A stretch of DNA of 45,948 bases from Ochrovirga pacifica (GTDB lineage: Bacteria; Bacteroidota; Bacteroidia; Flavobacteriales; Flavobacteriaceae): the NCBI RefSeq assembly GCF_000220525.1, contig NZ_AFPK01000042.1:1-45948 (forward strand), in the 5' to 3' direction. How positions within the stretch are numbered: the stretch's first letter is position 1; every line of letters begins with the position of its first letter. The notes under the pieces are model-generated. The model did no database searches. It was not told the origin of the DNA and saw only the letters and a list, made by a program, of their open reading frames with translations. A program made the translations under genes and the position numbers. This document shows, in pieces, positions 18,766-28,037 of the stretch.

Positions 18766-18800
18766 ATAAAGAGGCAATTAAAAGTAACTTATATTTTTAA

Positions 18801-18808
18801 TACTTTTG
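18801..18808 (+). promoter_or_regulatory. -7 element of the HD-PycTM gene
   Basis: TACTTTTG matches TAnnTTTG, 20 nt before the ATG; a short leader of about 14 nt is implied. The -33 element is not clear. Confidence 0.55.
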
Positions 18809-18828
18809 GTAAAACACAAACAAAAATT

Positions 18829-20043
18829 ATGAAATCTCCTGTAGTAGATTCTGCTGAATTGTATGTAGTCAATTATTTAAAACACAACCTGCCCACAGGT
18901 ACACTTTACCACGGGATATCTCATACACAAGATGTCGTAGATGCTGTTAAAACCTTAATAAAAGAAGAAAAAATTTCTAATGATGAGGCTGAATGTGTGT
19001 TGATTGCTGCTTGGTTTCATGATGTAGGTTATGCCAAAGGAAGCGATGCGCATGAAGAAAGAAGCATAGAAGAAGCTGTTGGTTTTTTAAAAGATCATGA
19101 GTACCCTGATGATAAAATAAAAAAAGTGATCGGTTGTATAAGAGCAACACAAATGCCACAAGAACCTAAAACCAAAATAGAAAAAATTATTTGTGATGCA
19201 GATTTGGTACATGTAGCTACAACTTCTTTTGAAGATAGCAGCAAGTTGTTACGTGCAGAATGGGAACTTCTAGAAGGTAAAACATTAACGGATGTAGAAT
19301 GGTTTCAGTGCAATTCTGATTTTTTAAGAGGACATAAATTTTATACCAATTTTGCCTTTAGGCATTGGAGTGCAATGAAAGCTTCTAATTTAGCAGCAAA
19401 TGAAAAAAAATTAAAGAATGCCATCCAGAAAGAAGACGATGCACTGCTAAAGAGAGAGAAAAAAATACTAAAAGCATCCAAAAAAGAAGTCAATAAAAAA
19501 GAGCAAGCTGGTAAAACGATTGAAACAATGTATCGTGTTACGTTAAAAAATCATATAAAATTAAGCGACATTGCCGATACCAAAGCCAATATATTATTAA
19601 GTGTGAATGCTATTATTTTATCGCTAGCACTGGCCAATTTATTTCCTAAATTAGATAAAGTAGACAACCAATACTTAATTATTCCTACAATTATATTTTT
19701 AATAACAGCGGTTGTGTCTATTGTATTTGCTGTACTTTCTACCAGACCCAAGGTTACATCGGGCACGTTTACCCAACAAGATATAGAAGATAAAAAAGTA
19801 AACTTACTGTTTTTTGGAAATTTTCATAAAATGCCTTTAGACGTTTTTGATAAAGGAATGTTTACTTTAATGGAAGACAAAGAATATTTGTACAAGTCGC
19901 TAAACAAAGACTTGTATTTTTTAGGTGTTGTGTTGGCTAAAAAATACAAGCTTTTAAGGTTAACCTATGCTGTTTTTATGGTAGGAATTGTAGTTTCTGT
20001 AATTTCTTTCGGAATTGCATTTTACAATTTAGGATTGCAATAG
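18829..20043 (+). CDS. HD-domain phosphohydrolase fused to a Pycsar-effector-like transmembrane (PycTM) domain
   Basis: 404-aa membrane protein. The N-terminal half is an HD domain: YHGISHT gives H28/H32, the HD pair is H64/D65 in AWFHDVGY, and the distal aspartate is D123 in CDADLVH. All catalytic positions look intact, so metal-dependent phosphohydrolase activity is expected. Residues 190-230 are a Lys/Glu-rich, probably coiled linker. The C-terminal half has the PycTM signature KLSDIADTKANILLSVN (about 244-260), followed by membrane spans at about 256-272, 283-304 and 377-399. PycTM is the membrane effector module of Pycsar anti-phage systems, where it responds to cCMP or cUMP; no pyrimidine cyclase gene is adjacent here. 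The gene is divergent from the phosphoesterase-barrel gene and ends 6 bp from a convergent GAF-like gene. A non-defence housekeeping role is equally possible. Confidence 0.85.
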   Translation: MKSPVVDSAELYVVNYLKHNLPTGTLYHGISHTQDVVDAVKTLIKEEKISNDEAECVLIAAWFHDVGYAKGSDAHEERSIEEAVGFLKDHEYPDDKIKKVIGCIRATQMPQEPKTKIEKIICDADLVHVATTSFEDSSKLLRAEWELLEGKTLTDVEWFQCNSDFLRGHKFYTNFAFRHWSAMKASNLAANEKKLKNAIQKEDDALLKREKKILKASKKEVNKKEQAGKTIETMYRVTLKNHIKLSDIADTKANILLSVNAIILSLALANLFPKLDKVDNQYLIIPTIIFLITAVVSIVFAVLSTRPKVTSGTFTQQDIEDKKVNLLFFGNFHKMPLDVFDKGMFTLMEDKEYLYKSLNKDLYFLGVVLAKKYKLLRLTYAVFMVGIVVSVISFGIAFYNLGLQ

Positions 20044-20049
20044 AATAGA

Positions 20050-22425
20050 TTAGGACAATAGCTTTGTTGCATCTAAAAGATTTTTAAACGATATATCTTC
20101 TTGATGTCTTTTGTCAAAATTGATAGGGATTCTTAAGGCTTTTAAACCAGAAACACCTTGTAAATCTTCAATTTCAAGAAACTCAAGATCACCTTTAAAA
20201 TAATCTAGTTTTTTTAAGTAATCTATGTATTTAAGGTATTCTTGCAAATCATGCTCATGTGTGTAAACAATGGCAATTTTTCCTTGTTCCGTAAGTCTTT
20301 CCTGACTTCCTTTTAGATATGATTTGTCAATTCTTTTTTTGATGATTTCATAACGCATATTATAAGCTCCATCAACATCAAATTTTTTCTCGTCCATTCT
20401 AAACTTAATGTCTAATGGAAGCGAATGTACTAGAATTAAAGAGGTTACTTGTAAACTAATTTCAGAATGTTCCGCATCAATTCTTTTAGCTATGTATTCT
20501 AATTCGCATTGTTGTTGTAGTTGCCAAAGTCTTAAGTTCTGAATGTACAATTCGTGAAACTTTTTTTCTTTGGTAATGCTTTCTCCAATGTAAATGTTAT
20601 AATCCAAGCCATCTGTTTTAAAACGTTCGTAATAATGAGGAAAATAATTTTGGACTTCTACCTGTGCTTCGTCTAGGTGTTTTGCCAAGGCAGAGTTTAA
20701 ATGGGTAATAAACTCTTCGTAAGCTTTTCTCTTTTTGTAAACAATTTTATGATTTGGGTCAATCTCGGCTTCGTATTTTTCAATCAATCCTTTTAGTTTT
20801 GGGTTGATGGTTTTTACGTGTTCTAAGACTGGATATATATCGTTCTTTAGCAACTCGGTCACTTGAAGCTCGTCTGTAGTTTTAATTTCTCCTTTAATAG
20901 AAGCTAAGGTTTTTCTTAGTCTATGAATGGTTTGAGAGTAAACAATTAGATTTTCTTTTTGAAAAATATTTTCAAAAAGAGCTATGGTTTGCTCTAGTTG
21001 ATAGGTTAAATCTTCTTGAATAGCTAAATTTCTTGCATCAGAAGAACCTTTTACATCGCATTGTCCGTATATAGGATATACGTTTTTAAAAGAGATGTCT
21101 TTAAATTTAGGGCTCCCATTTTCGGTTAGCTTTTCTATGTAAGCTTCGGCAGCATTGTAAAACTTCCATTTTACACTAGAGTGGATACTGGTGTAATTTT
21201 CTTGAATTATAGATTCTAGCAAATTATGACGATCGTCCATAGCACGTTCTACCGTTATAGACAATACAGGAATAATGTCTTTTAATTTGTTAGCATTAAT
21301 AGAGTTCAGTTCGTATGCATTTGGTGAACCGACTTCTAAAATGGCCATAAAATCTTCGTTTAAATTTATGGGAACAAGAATAATACTTTTGATTTTGTTT
21401 TTTGAAATAGCCTTATACAGCTTGTTTTGGCCTATTGTTCTACCGTAGTTTTCAATATCTGTAATGGTTGTAATTTGTGACGATTTAAAAACCTGCTCTA
21501 AAATAGTGGTGCAAAAATGATCTTCTAATGAGGGACAAAAACCGTTGGTAATTATGCTAAAGTCATTAAAAGCCAAATGATTTTGCATGTTCTTTTCTGT
21601 TTTACTGTACATAGAAATTCCCAACTTAATACAGTCAATTCCAAATAGTTTTTGGATGTGTTTTTCTAAGTGAGTAAACCCATCAATATCTCTTTTGATC
21701 AATGTGTTTTTTATATCAGAAATAATTTCGTCTTGAGTTACATCAAACAAGTTCATCATTCCAAATCCTTTAAAAATATAGGAGTTCGGAGGAAATTTTT
21801 CTTTCCAAACCTCTATGTTATCAAAGTTATCCATCAAAACTTTTACATCTTCTTGCGTTATGTTTGGGGTGTGTTCTTGTTTTTTAATTACGGCAAAATC
21901 TGCATTAAATAAAGCTCTGTAGCTTTTTAAGGTGTTGTTTTTTTTGTCTGGAATTTCAAAAAAGAAAGGACGTTTAAAATCGATATGTATTCCATAACAG
22001 TAGCTTAAAATATATACGCAGGTTAAAATGTAAATATTTTCTAGTTGTGAATCTCTGATATCAAAAATAAAATCATCACCAGCATTGTCTATAATATTTC
22101 TAAATCTTTTGGAAAGCATAAAGCTTGTCATGTCAAAAGGAATAGAAGCAGCTTTAATTTCGTTAGTTTGTAATAATTCAGGAAATAACAAACTCAATAA
22201 TTTTTGAATTTGTTTATCGTAAGTATGTAGCAGATTAAAATCTGTAAATCCCTCTCTTAAAACAGGATATTGATTCATTTCCTCTAGCAGTTTGATAGAA
22301 GAATCGTACAATACACACTCTTTGTTTAAAGACTGCTTTTCTAAATACTCATAAATTTTTTCAAAACTTATATGAATCTGTATGGGTAATTCTTTGTTTT
22401 TTATAGAGCTTTTTAAGATGTGCAT
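20050..22425 (-). CDS. Large GAF-domain-like signalling protein
   Basis: 791-aa protein with no signal peptide or membrane span, so cytosolic. A central region at about 260-395 has a GAF-like pattern (SIILVPINL, then FMAILEVGSP, ending VLSITVERAMDDR), suggesting ligand binding. The flanking N-terminal 240 residues and the C-terminal half are helical and charged (coiled-coil-like around 500-600) with no catalytic motif I can name. Similar proteins are common in Flavobacteriia as GAF-domain proteins of unknown role. It is tail to tail with HD-PycTM, and a 9-bp inverted repeat lies just upstream of its ATG. No kinase, cyclase or phosphodiesterase domain is visible. Confidence 0.8.
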   Translation of the reverse strand: MHILKSSIKNKELPIQIHISFEKIYEYLEKQSLNKECVLYDSSIKLLEEMNQYPVLREGFTDFNLLHTYDKQIQKLLSLLFPELLQTNEIKAASIPFDMTSFMLSKRFRNIIDNAGDDFIFDIRDSQLENIYILTCVYILSYCYGIHIDFKRPFFFEIPDKKNNTLKSYRALFNADFAVIKKQEHTPNITQEDVKVLMDNFDNIEVWKEKFPPNSYIFKGFGMMNLFDVTQDEIISDIKNTLIKRDIDGFTHLEKHIQKLFGIDCIKLGISMYSKTEKNMQNHLAFNDFSIITNGFCPSLEDHFCTTILEQVFKSSQITTITDIENYGRTIGQNKLYKAISKNKIKSIILVPINLNEDFMAILEVGSPNAYELNSINANKLKDIIPVLSITVERAMDDRHNLLESIIQENYTSIHSSVKWKFYNAAEAYIEKLTENGSPKFKDISFKNVYPIYGQCDVKGSSDARNLAIQEDLTYQLEQTIALFENIFQKENLIVYSQTIHRLRKTLASIKGEIKTTDELQVTELLKNDIYPVLEHVKTINPKLKGLIEKYEAEIDPNHKIVYKKRKAYEEFITHLNSALAKHLDEAQVEVQNYFPHYYERFKTDGLDYNIYIGESITKEKKFHELYIQNLRLWQLQQQCELEYIAKRIDAEHSEISLQVTSLILVHSLPLDIKFRMDEKKFDVDGAYNMRYEIIKKRIDKSYLKGSQERLTEQGKIAIVYTHEHDLQEYLKYIDYLKKLDYFKGDLEFLEIEDLQGVSGLKALRIPINFDKRHQEDISFKNLLDATKLLS

Positions 22426-22435
22426 AGTTTAGTTA

Positions 22436-22460
22436 GGTATATTCTTGTATGGAATATACC
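22436..22460. promoter_or_regulatory. Inverted repeat at the GAF gene leader
   Basis: Perfect 9-bp arms GGTATATTC / GAATATACC with a 7-nt loop, ending 10 nt before the GAF gene ATG. No T run follows on the minus strand, so it looks more like an operator or leader hairpin than the terminator of der. Confidence 0.5.
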
Positions 22461-22503
22461 AATTTTAGGTCGAAAAAATGATAAAAACTAACAGATACTG
22501 TTC

Positions 22504-23820
22504 TTATTTTTGTCTAAAATAGATGGTAATAGGAACTCCGCTAAAATTGTAAATTTCTCTCATTTTGTTTTCAATAAATCGCTTGTAAGGATCACGAATG
22601 TATTGTGGTAAATTGGCAAAAAAAGCGAACTGAGGTGTAGGTGTAGGGAGTTGCATACAGTATTTTATTTTAATGTATTTCCCTTTAACTGCAGGTGGTG
22701 GATAGTTTTCTATAACCTCTAGCATAGTTTCGTTTAGTTTGCTTGTAGGAATTCTATGGGAACGGTTTTTATGTACTTCTACAGCAGTTTCTAGAGCTTT
22801 TAATAAGCGTTGTTTGGTAATTGTTGAGGTAAAAATAATAGGAACATCAGTAAACGGAGCAATTTCTTTTCGCACCATTTCTTCGTATTTTTTCATGGTA
22901 TTGGTTTCTTTGCTTACCAAATCCCATTTGTTGATAAGGATAACAATTCCTTTTCTGTTTTTTTGAGCTAGCCAAAAAATGTTTTGATCTTGTCCTTCAA
23001 AACCTCTGTCTGCATCGACCATTAGAATAGCCACGTCACAATATTCTATAGCTCTTACAGCTCTCATTACAGAATAGAATTCTATGTCTTCTTTTACCTT
23101 AGATTTTTTTCTAATACCAGCGGTATCAACAAGTTTAAAATCAAAACCAAATTTATTGTAAACAGTATCTATGGTATCTCTTGTGGTACCTGCAATATCG
23201 GTTACAATATTTCTGTCTTTACCCGTTAAAGCATTAATAAAAGAAGATTTTCCAGCATTGGGCCTACCTACTACGGCAAACTTGGGCAATTCATAAGATT
23301 CTTCTTTAGTTTCGCTTTCTTCTTGGTTTGGCATTTCTTGTATCAATGCATCCAGCAATTCTCCAGTTCCACTACCGTTAATAGAAGAAATTGTGTAAAA
23401 ATCTCCTAACCCCAAATTATAAAACTCAAAAGCATCTGCTTCTCGCAAAGCATTGTCTACTTTGTTGATAGCGACAAACACAGGCTTTTGAGTTTTTCTT
23501 AGTAAGTTGGCTACAATTTCGTCCAAAGGCGTAATTCCAGCAGTTACATCAACAACAAAGACAATAATATCACACTCGTCTAAAGCCAGTAGTACTTGTT
23601 TTCTGATTTCTTCTTCAAAAATATCATCAGATCCTTCTACATAACCTCCTGTATCTATTAAAGAAAATTCTTTACCATTCCAATCACTTTTACCGTAATG
23701 ACGATCTCGTGTTACTCCACTCATATCATCAACAATGGCTTCTCTACGTTGAATTAGACGATTGAATAAGGTTGATTTTCCTACGTTAGGTCTACCTACT
23801 ATAGCTACAATGTTGTTCAT
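22504..23820 (-). CDS. der: Ribosome-associated GTPase Der (EngA)
   Basis: Essential GTPase of 50S-subunit maturation with two tandem G domains and a KH-like C-terminal domain; 438 aa. The first G1 motif GRPNVGKS is at 9-16 with DTGG at 56-59 and NKVD at about 119-122. The second G1 motif GRPNAGKS is at about 185-192 with DTAG and NKWD following. The start is taken as the ATG at 23820, not the upstream TTG at 23850. The reason is that a TATCTTTG -7 element lies between them and would place the transcript start after the TTG. It is followed by the GAF gene after 78 bp. Confidence 0.96.
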   Translation of the reverse strand: MNNIVAIVGRPNVGKSTLFNRLIQRREAIVDDMSGVTRDRHYGKSDWNGKEFSLIDTGGYVEGSDDIFEEEIRKQVLLALDECDIIVFVVDVTAGITPLDEIVANLLRKTQKPVFVAINKVDNALREADAFEFYNLGLGDFYTISSINGSGTGELLDALIQEMPNQEESETKEESYELPKFAVVGRPNAGKSSFINALTGKDRNIVTDIAGTTRDTIDTVYNKFGFDFKLVDTAGIRKKSKVKEDIEFYSVMRAVRAIEYCDVAILMVDADRGFEGQDQNIFWLAQKNRKGIVILINKWDLVSKETNTMKKYEEMVRKEIAPFTDVPIIFTSTITKQRLLKALETAVEVHKNRSHRIPTSKLNETMLEVIENYPPPAVKGKYIKIKYCMQLPTPTPQFAFFANLPQYIRDPYKRFIENKMREIYNFSGVPITIYFRQK

Positions 23821-23837
23821 GAAACATAAATTTTGTG

Positions 23838-23845
23838 CAAAGATA
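23838..23845 (-). promoter_or_regulatory. -7 element of der
   Basis: TATCTTTG on the minus strand, 17 nt before the chosen ATG. It decides against the longer TTG start. Confidence 0.6.
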
Positions 23846-23877
23846 CGCAAAAATGTATGTTTGCGTGTGTAACTATT

Positions 23878-24465
23878 TTAAACAGTAGTTTCTTTGAACT
23901 TTTTCTTAACTCTACTTAAGGATTCTGGTTTTACACCTAGATAGCTTGCAATATGATATAAAGGAATTCGAGCTACTATTTCTGGTCGATTTTTCTTTAA
24001 ATCAGTGTACAATTCTTCTATTGTAAAAGTTTTTTTAAGTTCCTCGTTTTCTAAAAGCTTGGCATAATTTAACAAGTAAAAATTAAGCGTAGCTTCTGTA
24101 AAAACAGGACATTTTTTTAAAATGGTTTTAAAAGCCTTTTGCGAAACTTCAATCAACTCAGTTTTTTCTATTGCCTGAACACTGGTTTTGGAGTTTAAAT
24201 CATTCATAATTTGATGAATTTCTCCTATCCAGTCTTCCTCAAAAGCAAAATGCCTGTTGTGTTGGTTTTTTGCCTCGTCTTCGATAAAAATACGAACAGA
24301 ACCTTTAAGAATATATGCCAAAGATGTTTGTGAATCATCTTTTTTGTAAAAGTATTCTTTTTTGTTTAATTTTCTGAAAGTAATCAAATCTGCAATAACG
24401 TCAATCTCTTTTTGCGGTAGGCTTACATTTCTTTGGTTGTAATAATTTAAAATTTTATCAAGCAT
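23878..24465 (-). CDS. Crp/Fnr-family transcriptional regulator (1)
   Basis: 195-aa regulator with an N-terminal cyclic-nucleotide-binding-fold beta roll (about 15-115) and a C-terminal helix-turn-helix (HIASYLGVKPESLSRVKKKF, 171-190). In the phosphate-binding cassette region, GEIHQIMNDL is followed by KTSVQA instead of the R-A/S-A arginine signature of cAMP binders, so it probably does not bind cAMP in the usual way. There are no Fe-S cysteine ligands of the Fnr type. It is paired with a second Crp/Fnr gene 96 bp upstream on the same strand, probably by duplication. Its own -7 element is visible. Targets are unknown. Confidence 0.9.
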   Translation of the reverse strand: MLDKILNYYNQRNVSLPQKEIDVIADLITFRKLNKKEYFYKKDDSQTSLAYILKGSVRIFIEDEAKNQHNRHFAFEEDWIGEIHQIMNDLNSKTSVQAIEKTELIEVSQKAFKTILKKCPVFTEATLNFYLLNYAKLLENEELKKTFTIEELYTDLKKNRPEIVARIPLYHIASYLGVKPESLSRVKKKFKETTV

Positions 24466-24516
24466 TACTTTTTGTTTTAGGGGTTTAGTTGTAATACTTT
24501 TTCATAGAAAACGGTG

Positions 24517-24524
24517 CAAATCTA
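24517..24524 (-). promoter_or_regulatory. -7 element of Crp/Fnr gene 1
   Basis: TAGATTTG on the minus strand, 51 nt before the ATG, suggesting separate transcription from the neighbouring Crp/Fnr gene. Confidence 0.5.
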
Positions 24525-24561
24525 ATAAATGTCTTCGAGATAATTGATATGTATTTTATCT

Positions 24562-25146
24562 TTAATTTTTTGTTTGATTTAACTGTTTTCGTATCCTACT
24601 TAAAGATTCTGGCTTAATACTTAAATAGGATGCAATTTGAAAAAGAGGTATTTTTTTATCTATTCCGGGATGTGTTTTTAATAACTGTTGGTAGTTTTCT
24701 GCTGCGGTTAAGCTTTTTTTCTGCTTTTCGTTTTTTGCTAATGAGTATTTTTCTGCGGCAGAAATTTCTAATATAATGCTAGTGGTGACAGGACATTGTG
24801 CAACCAAAATTTCAAAATCATTTTTGCTAAATATCAAAACTTCGCTTTTTTCTATAGCTTGTACACTGTACAAAGCAGGTTTTTCATGCATCAATTCAAA
24901 CAAGTCAACAACCCACCAATTTTGATAAGCAAATCGTCTTATGTGTTCTGTTGCTTTGGTGTCTGTATAAAACTCTCGCAAAATTCCTTTTAATACAAAT
25001 GCACCATGTTTGGGAGTTTTGTCTTCTTGATATAAAAATTCACCTTTTTGCAGTGTATAAGGTCTTGCTAATTGTTTAAGAATGTCGATCTCACCTTGTG
25101 GAATTTCTTTAGTTTTGGTAAGAAAGTCTATGATTTGATGTGACAT
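24562..25146 (-). CDS. Crp/Fnr-family transcriptional regulator (2)
   Basis: 194-aa homolog of the downstream regulator, with the same architecture: a cNMP-type beta roll (VLKGILREFY at about 51-60, VQAIEKSEVLIFS near 95-107) and a C-terminal helix-turn-helix with IASYLSIKPESLSRIRKQL. The phosphate-binding arginine is again absent. The two proteins share the LFQIASYL/LYHIASYL recognition-helix context almost exactly, so they may bind similar DNA sites and form a paralogous pair. A TATATTTG -7 element and an inverted repeat lie upstream. The gene is 102 bp after the proA stop and independent of it. Confidence 0.9.
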   Translation of the reverse strand: MSHQIIDFLTKTKEIPQGEIDILKQLARPYTLQKGEFLYQEDKTPKHGAFVLKGILREFYTDTKATEHIRRFAYQNWWVVDLFELMHEKPALYSVQAIEKSEVLIFSKNDFEILVAQCPVTTSIILEISAAEKYSLAKNEKQKKSLTAAENYQQLLKTHPGIDKKIPLFQIASYLSIKPESLSRIRKQLNQTKN

Positions 25147-25177
25147 TTTAAAGTTGATTATAGGTTGTTGATATTTA

Positions 25178-25205
25178 AGTGGTTACGTGTTTTTTCGCAA
25201 CCACT
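25178..25205. promoter_or_regulatory. Inverted repeat in the leader of Crp/Fnr gene 2
   Basis: Arms AGTGGTT / AACCACT with a 14-nt spacer (an extra CG pair inside). It begins immediately after the TATATTTG -7 element, so it would cover the transcription start. An operator, possibly for autoregulation, or a 5' leader hairpin. Confidence 0.45.
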
Positions 25206-25213
25206 CAAATATA
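25206..25213 (-). promoter_or_regulatory. -7 element of Crp/Fnr gene 2
   Basis: TATATTTG on the minus strand, 59 nt before the ATG and directly abutting the inverted repeat. Confidence 0.5.
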
Positions 25214-25248
25214 CGTTTTTTTTACTAGTAAAATGACAAAAGCTAGTT

Positions 25249-26499
25249 TTAAGATCGGGTTTGTCCGTTTCCTTTAACAATCCACTTATACGAAGTAATT
25301 TCTTCTAGAGCCATAGGTCCTCTAGCGTGTAATTTTTGGGTACTAATTCCTATTTCTGCACCTAATCCAAACTGGGCACCATCTGTGTATGCAGTTGAAG
25401 CATTGGCATAAACTGCTGCAGCATCTACTCGGTTAAGATAGGTGGCTACTGTATCTGCGTTTTCAGATATAATAGCTTCACTATGTTTAGAACTATATTT
25501 AGCAATATGGTTTAGTGCTGTTTCAAAAGAATTTACAGTTTTTATAGCCATTTTATTTGCTAAAAATTCAGTTCCAAAATGACTGTCGTCTGCTTTGTGT
25601 AGCAAATCTTTAGGATAATCAGTTAGTTTATTGTAAGAGGCTTCATCAGCATAAATAACGGTGTTTTTGGTAGCTAGCTCTTTGGTTAACTGGTTTAAAT
25701 TGTCTAATTGAGATTCGTGAAGCAACAAACAGTCTAATGCATTACATACACTTACTCTTCTTGTTTTAGAATTGGCGATAATTGCGGTTCCTTTGGCTAA
25801 GTCTCCATCTTTATCAAAATACACGTGTACAATACCAGCTCCTGTTTCGATAACAGGTACTTTTGCATTTTCTCGAACAAAATTAATCAATCCTTGACTT
25901 CCTCTAGGAATAATAATATCTACATAATCTACAGCATTCAACAATTCTGCAGTAGCACTTCTGTCTGCAGGCAATAGCGTTACAACATTTGTATCTACAT
26001 TGTGTTTTTTTAATACTTCTTTAATGATGTTTACAATTGCAATGTTAGAGAATTCAGCATCGGATCCTCCTTTTAGAATACATGCATTTTTGGTTTTAAA
26101 GCATAATGAAAAAACATCAAAGGAAACGTTAGGTCGAGCTTCGTAGATAACTCCAATAACACCTATTGGAACCCTTACTTTAGAAATATCTAAGCCGTTA
26201 TCTAGCACTTTATTTTCTATTACATGTCCTACAGGGCTTTTTAGCTTAGCAACATTTTTAATGTCTCCTGCAATTCCTTTGATTCTTTCTTCGTTTAACA
26301 AAAGGCGATCGTATTTAGGATCGTTTTTATCCATTCTGTCCAAGTCTTTTTGATTGGCTTCTAAAATGCTGTTGGTATTTTCGATGGCCAAATCGGCTAT
26401 TTCAATCAAAATAGCATCAATGGTTTCGTTATTCAGTTCTACCAAAGTTCTGCTTGCTTTGGTGGTGTTCTCAAAAGTGTTTTTTAAGGTTAACTCCAT
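25249..26499 (-). CDS. proA: Glutamate-5-semialdehyde dehydrogenase
   Basis: Second enzyme of proline synthesis: reduces gamma-glutamyl phosphate to glutamate-5-semialdehyde with NADPH. It is 416 aa, typical for ProA. Landmarks are the conserved [11 protein letters not shown] at 118-128, LKGGSDA at 142-148, and the catalytic cysteine C252 in [13 protein letters not shown]. It lies 4 bp downstream of proB, a classic translationally coupled pair; the intermediate gamma-glutamyl phosphate is unstable and is thought to be passed between the two enzymes. Confidence 0.97.
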   Translation of the reverse strand: MELTLKNTFENTTKASRTLVELNNETIDAILIEIADLAIENTNSILEANQKDLDRMDKNDPKYDRLLLNEERIKGIAGDIKNVAKLKSPVGHVIENKVLDNGLDISKVRVPIGVIGVIYEARPNVSFDVFSLCFKTKNACILKGGSDAEFSNIAIVNIIKEVLKKHNVDTNVVTLLPADRSATAELLNAVDYVDIIIPRGSQGLINFVRENAKVPVIETGAGIVHVYFDKDGDLAKGTAIIANSKTRRVSVCNALDCLLLHESQLDNLNQLTKELATKNTVIYADEASYNKLTDYPKDLLHKADDSHFGTEFLANKMAIKTVNSFETALNHIAKYSSKHSEAIISENADTVATYLNRVDAAAVYANASTAYTDGAQFGLGAEIGISTQKLHARGPMALEEITSYKWIVKGNGQTRS

Positions 26500-26503
26500 A
26501 AAA

Positions 26504-27577
26504 TTATTTTATTGTTAAGTAGTTATAGTGCACTAATGCAGGCTGGTGGTGTTTTTGTAAATACCCTAAAGCTTTCTCTGCACTATAAGATGCTTTACCA
26601 TAGCCTATTTCATTGCCTTCTAAATCTAGCAAAGCAATAATGTCTCCTTTTTTAAAATCTCCTTCAATTTTTTCTACCCCAATGGGTAACAAACTGTTGG
26701 CTTTTTTACTAAAAAGGGCAGCTGCCGCTCCAGAATTCACAAAAACTTTACCTTTAGAAAAGGTTTCGGAGTTGCTAATCCATTTTTTTACAGCAGTCTT
26801 GTTTTTATCATGTTTAGCCGCAAAAAAAGTACCAGTTTCTCTATGTAACAATTTATGGGTAATATTGTCAGTTGTACCATTTCCTATAGATACATGAACT
26901 CCTAATTCTGAAATTTTAATAGCAGTGTTAACTTTGGTCAACATACCTCCTCTACCAAATTCAGATTTTTCTGCGCTAATAGCTTCTTCAAGGTTGATCT
27001 CTTCTTTATAAAACTGTCTAATTAACTTTGCAGTGGGCTTGCTAGGATGGTCTGTAAAAATACCATCTACATTGCTTAAAATTAACAGCTCATCGGCTTG
27101 GACCATAGTAGCTACCAATCCTGACAATTCGTCGTTGTCTGTAAACATGAGCTCGGTTACCGAAACAACATCATTTTCATTAATAATTGGAGTAATGTCA
27201 CATTTAAGCAATGCTTCAATGCAGTTTACCATGTTTAAATAATGTTCTCTAGTGCCAAAAGATTCTTTGGTAATAAGTACTTGGGAACATTTTTTTTGAT
27301 GTGTTTCAAAGCATTGGTTGTAAAGATTCATCAACTCAATTTGCCCTAAAGATGCTAATACTTGTCTTTTGCTAATGGGGTCTAATGTGTTGGGTAAATC
27401 AATTTTAGATCTACCAGCAGCTACAGCTCCAGAGGATATTAAAATCACTTGATGTCCTTGTTTTTTCAAGGTATAAATTTGCGCTACCAAATCAGTAATG
27501 CGTTCTTTGTTTGGGGTTCCTGTGGCAAGTGTTAACACGTTAGAACCAATTTTGATGACAATTTTTTTAGCAATCAT
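26504..27577 (-). CDS. proB: Glutamate 5-kinase with PUA domain
   Basis: Phosphorylates glutamate with ATP as the first, proline-inhibited step of proline synthesis. It is 357 aa. The amino-acid-kinase domain runs to about residue 260 ([10 protein letters not shown] near 8-17, [27 protein letters not shown]). A C-terminal PUA domain follows at about 270-357 ([12 protein letters not shown] and beyond). The PUA domain marks the regulated long form. It is the first gene of proBA with 4 bp to proA. The 460-bp region upstream has no recognisable gene. Confidence 0.96.
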   Translation of the reverse strand: MIAKKIVIKIGSNVLTLATGTPNKERITDLVAQIYTLKKQGHQVILISSGAVAAGRSKIDLPNTLDPISKRQVLASLGQIELMNLYNQCFETHQKKCSQVLITKESFGTREHYLNMVNCIEALLKCDITPIINENDVVSVTELMFTDNDELSGLVATMVQADELLILSNVDGIFTDHPSKPTAKLIRQFYKEEINLEEAISAEKSEFGRGGMLTKVNTAIKISELGVHVSIGNGTTDNITHKLLHRETGTFFAAKHDKNKTAVKKWISNSETFSKGKVFVNSGAAAALFSKKANSLLPIGVEKIEGDFKKGDIIALLDLEGNEIGYGKASYSAEKALGYLQKHHQPALVHYNYLTIK

Positions 27578-28037
27578 GGTTGTAAACTCAATACCGAAAA
27601 ATCAGTAATATGTAATGCAAAAGTCGTTAATTTTTAAGGACTTTACAAACCAGGTTGCGGAGATTTGCAGAGCTGTTATTTATTTGATTTGTTTTTGGAT
27701 TAGAGAAAAAAATGAGGATAACTCTGTGATTTGAGTAGTTTTTTTAAAAAAAAGTGTTGATTTTTATTGTTTTGTTTTTTTATTGATTTCGGTAAATGTT
27801 GTATGTGTATAGTTGAAATCATACTAAAGTATGATGATTTATTTGTGAAATACTTATACATTTGTTTCCAGACAAAAAAGTCTTTTGTGATTGTAAGTCA
27901 ACTTTTGTGCTGCAAATAATTAGAGTACCAGTATTGATAGAATTTAGGGGTAGGTTACTATCAAAAAAATGTGGTTATAATAATTGTATTTTGTGGTTGT
28001 TGTACAAAAGAAACAGGGCAATTGCAAAAGCTTTTTT
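27578..28037. other. Intergenic region between proB and the sensor kinase
   Basis: 460 bp, very A/T-rich. The only structure I can see is the inverted repeat at 27818-27835. A plus-strand open frame starting at 27862 runs into the antisense of the kinase gene and has no family resemblance. The proB promoter should lie near its left end, where a poor match (GACTTTTG on the minus strand) occurs about 45 nt before the proB ATG. Confidence 0.6.
27818..27835. promoter_or_regulatory. Inverted repeat ATCATA-N6-TATGAT
   Basis: Perfect 8-bp arms ATCATACT / AGTATGAT with 2 nt between. The outer half-sites and six-base spacing are identical to the repeat at 29863-29884 on the other side of the sensor kinase gene. 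Confidence 0.4.

Noticed and set aside
18829..20043. A complete Pycsar defence system
   Set aside because: No pyrimidine cyclase (PycC) gene is present on either side, so only the effector-like part can be claimed.
23821..23850. Ten-codon N-terminal extension of Der from a TTG
   Set aside because: The -7 element TATCTTTG lies inside it and Der proteins normally begin at the short segment before GRPNVGKS.
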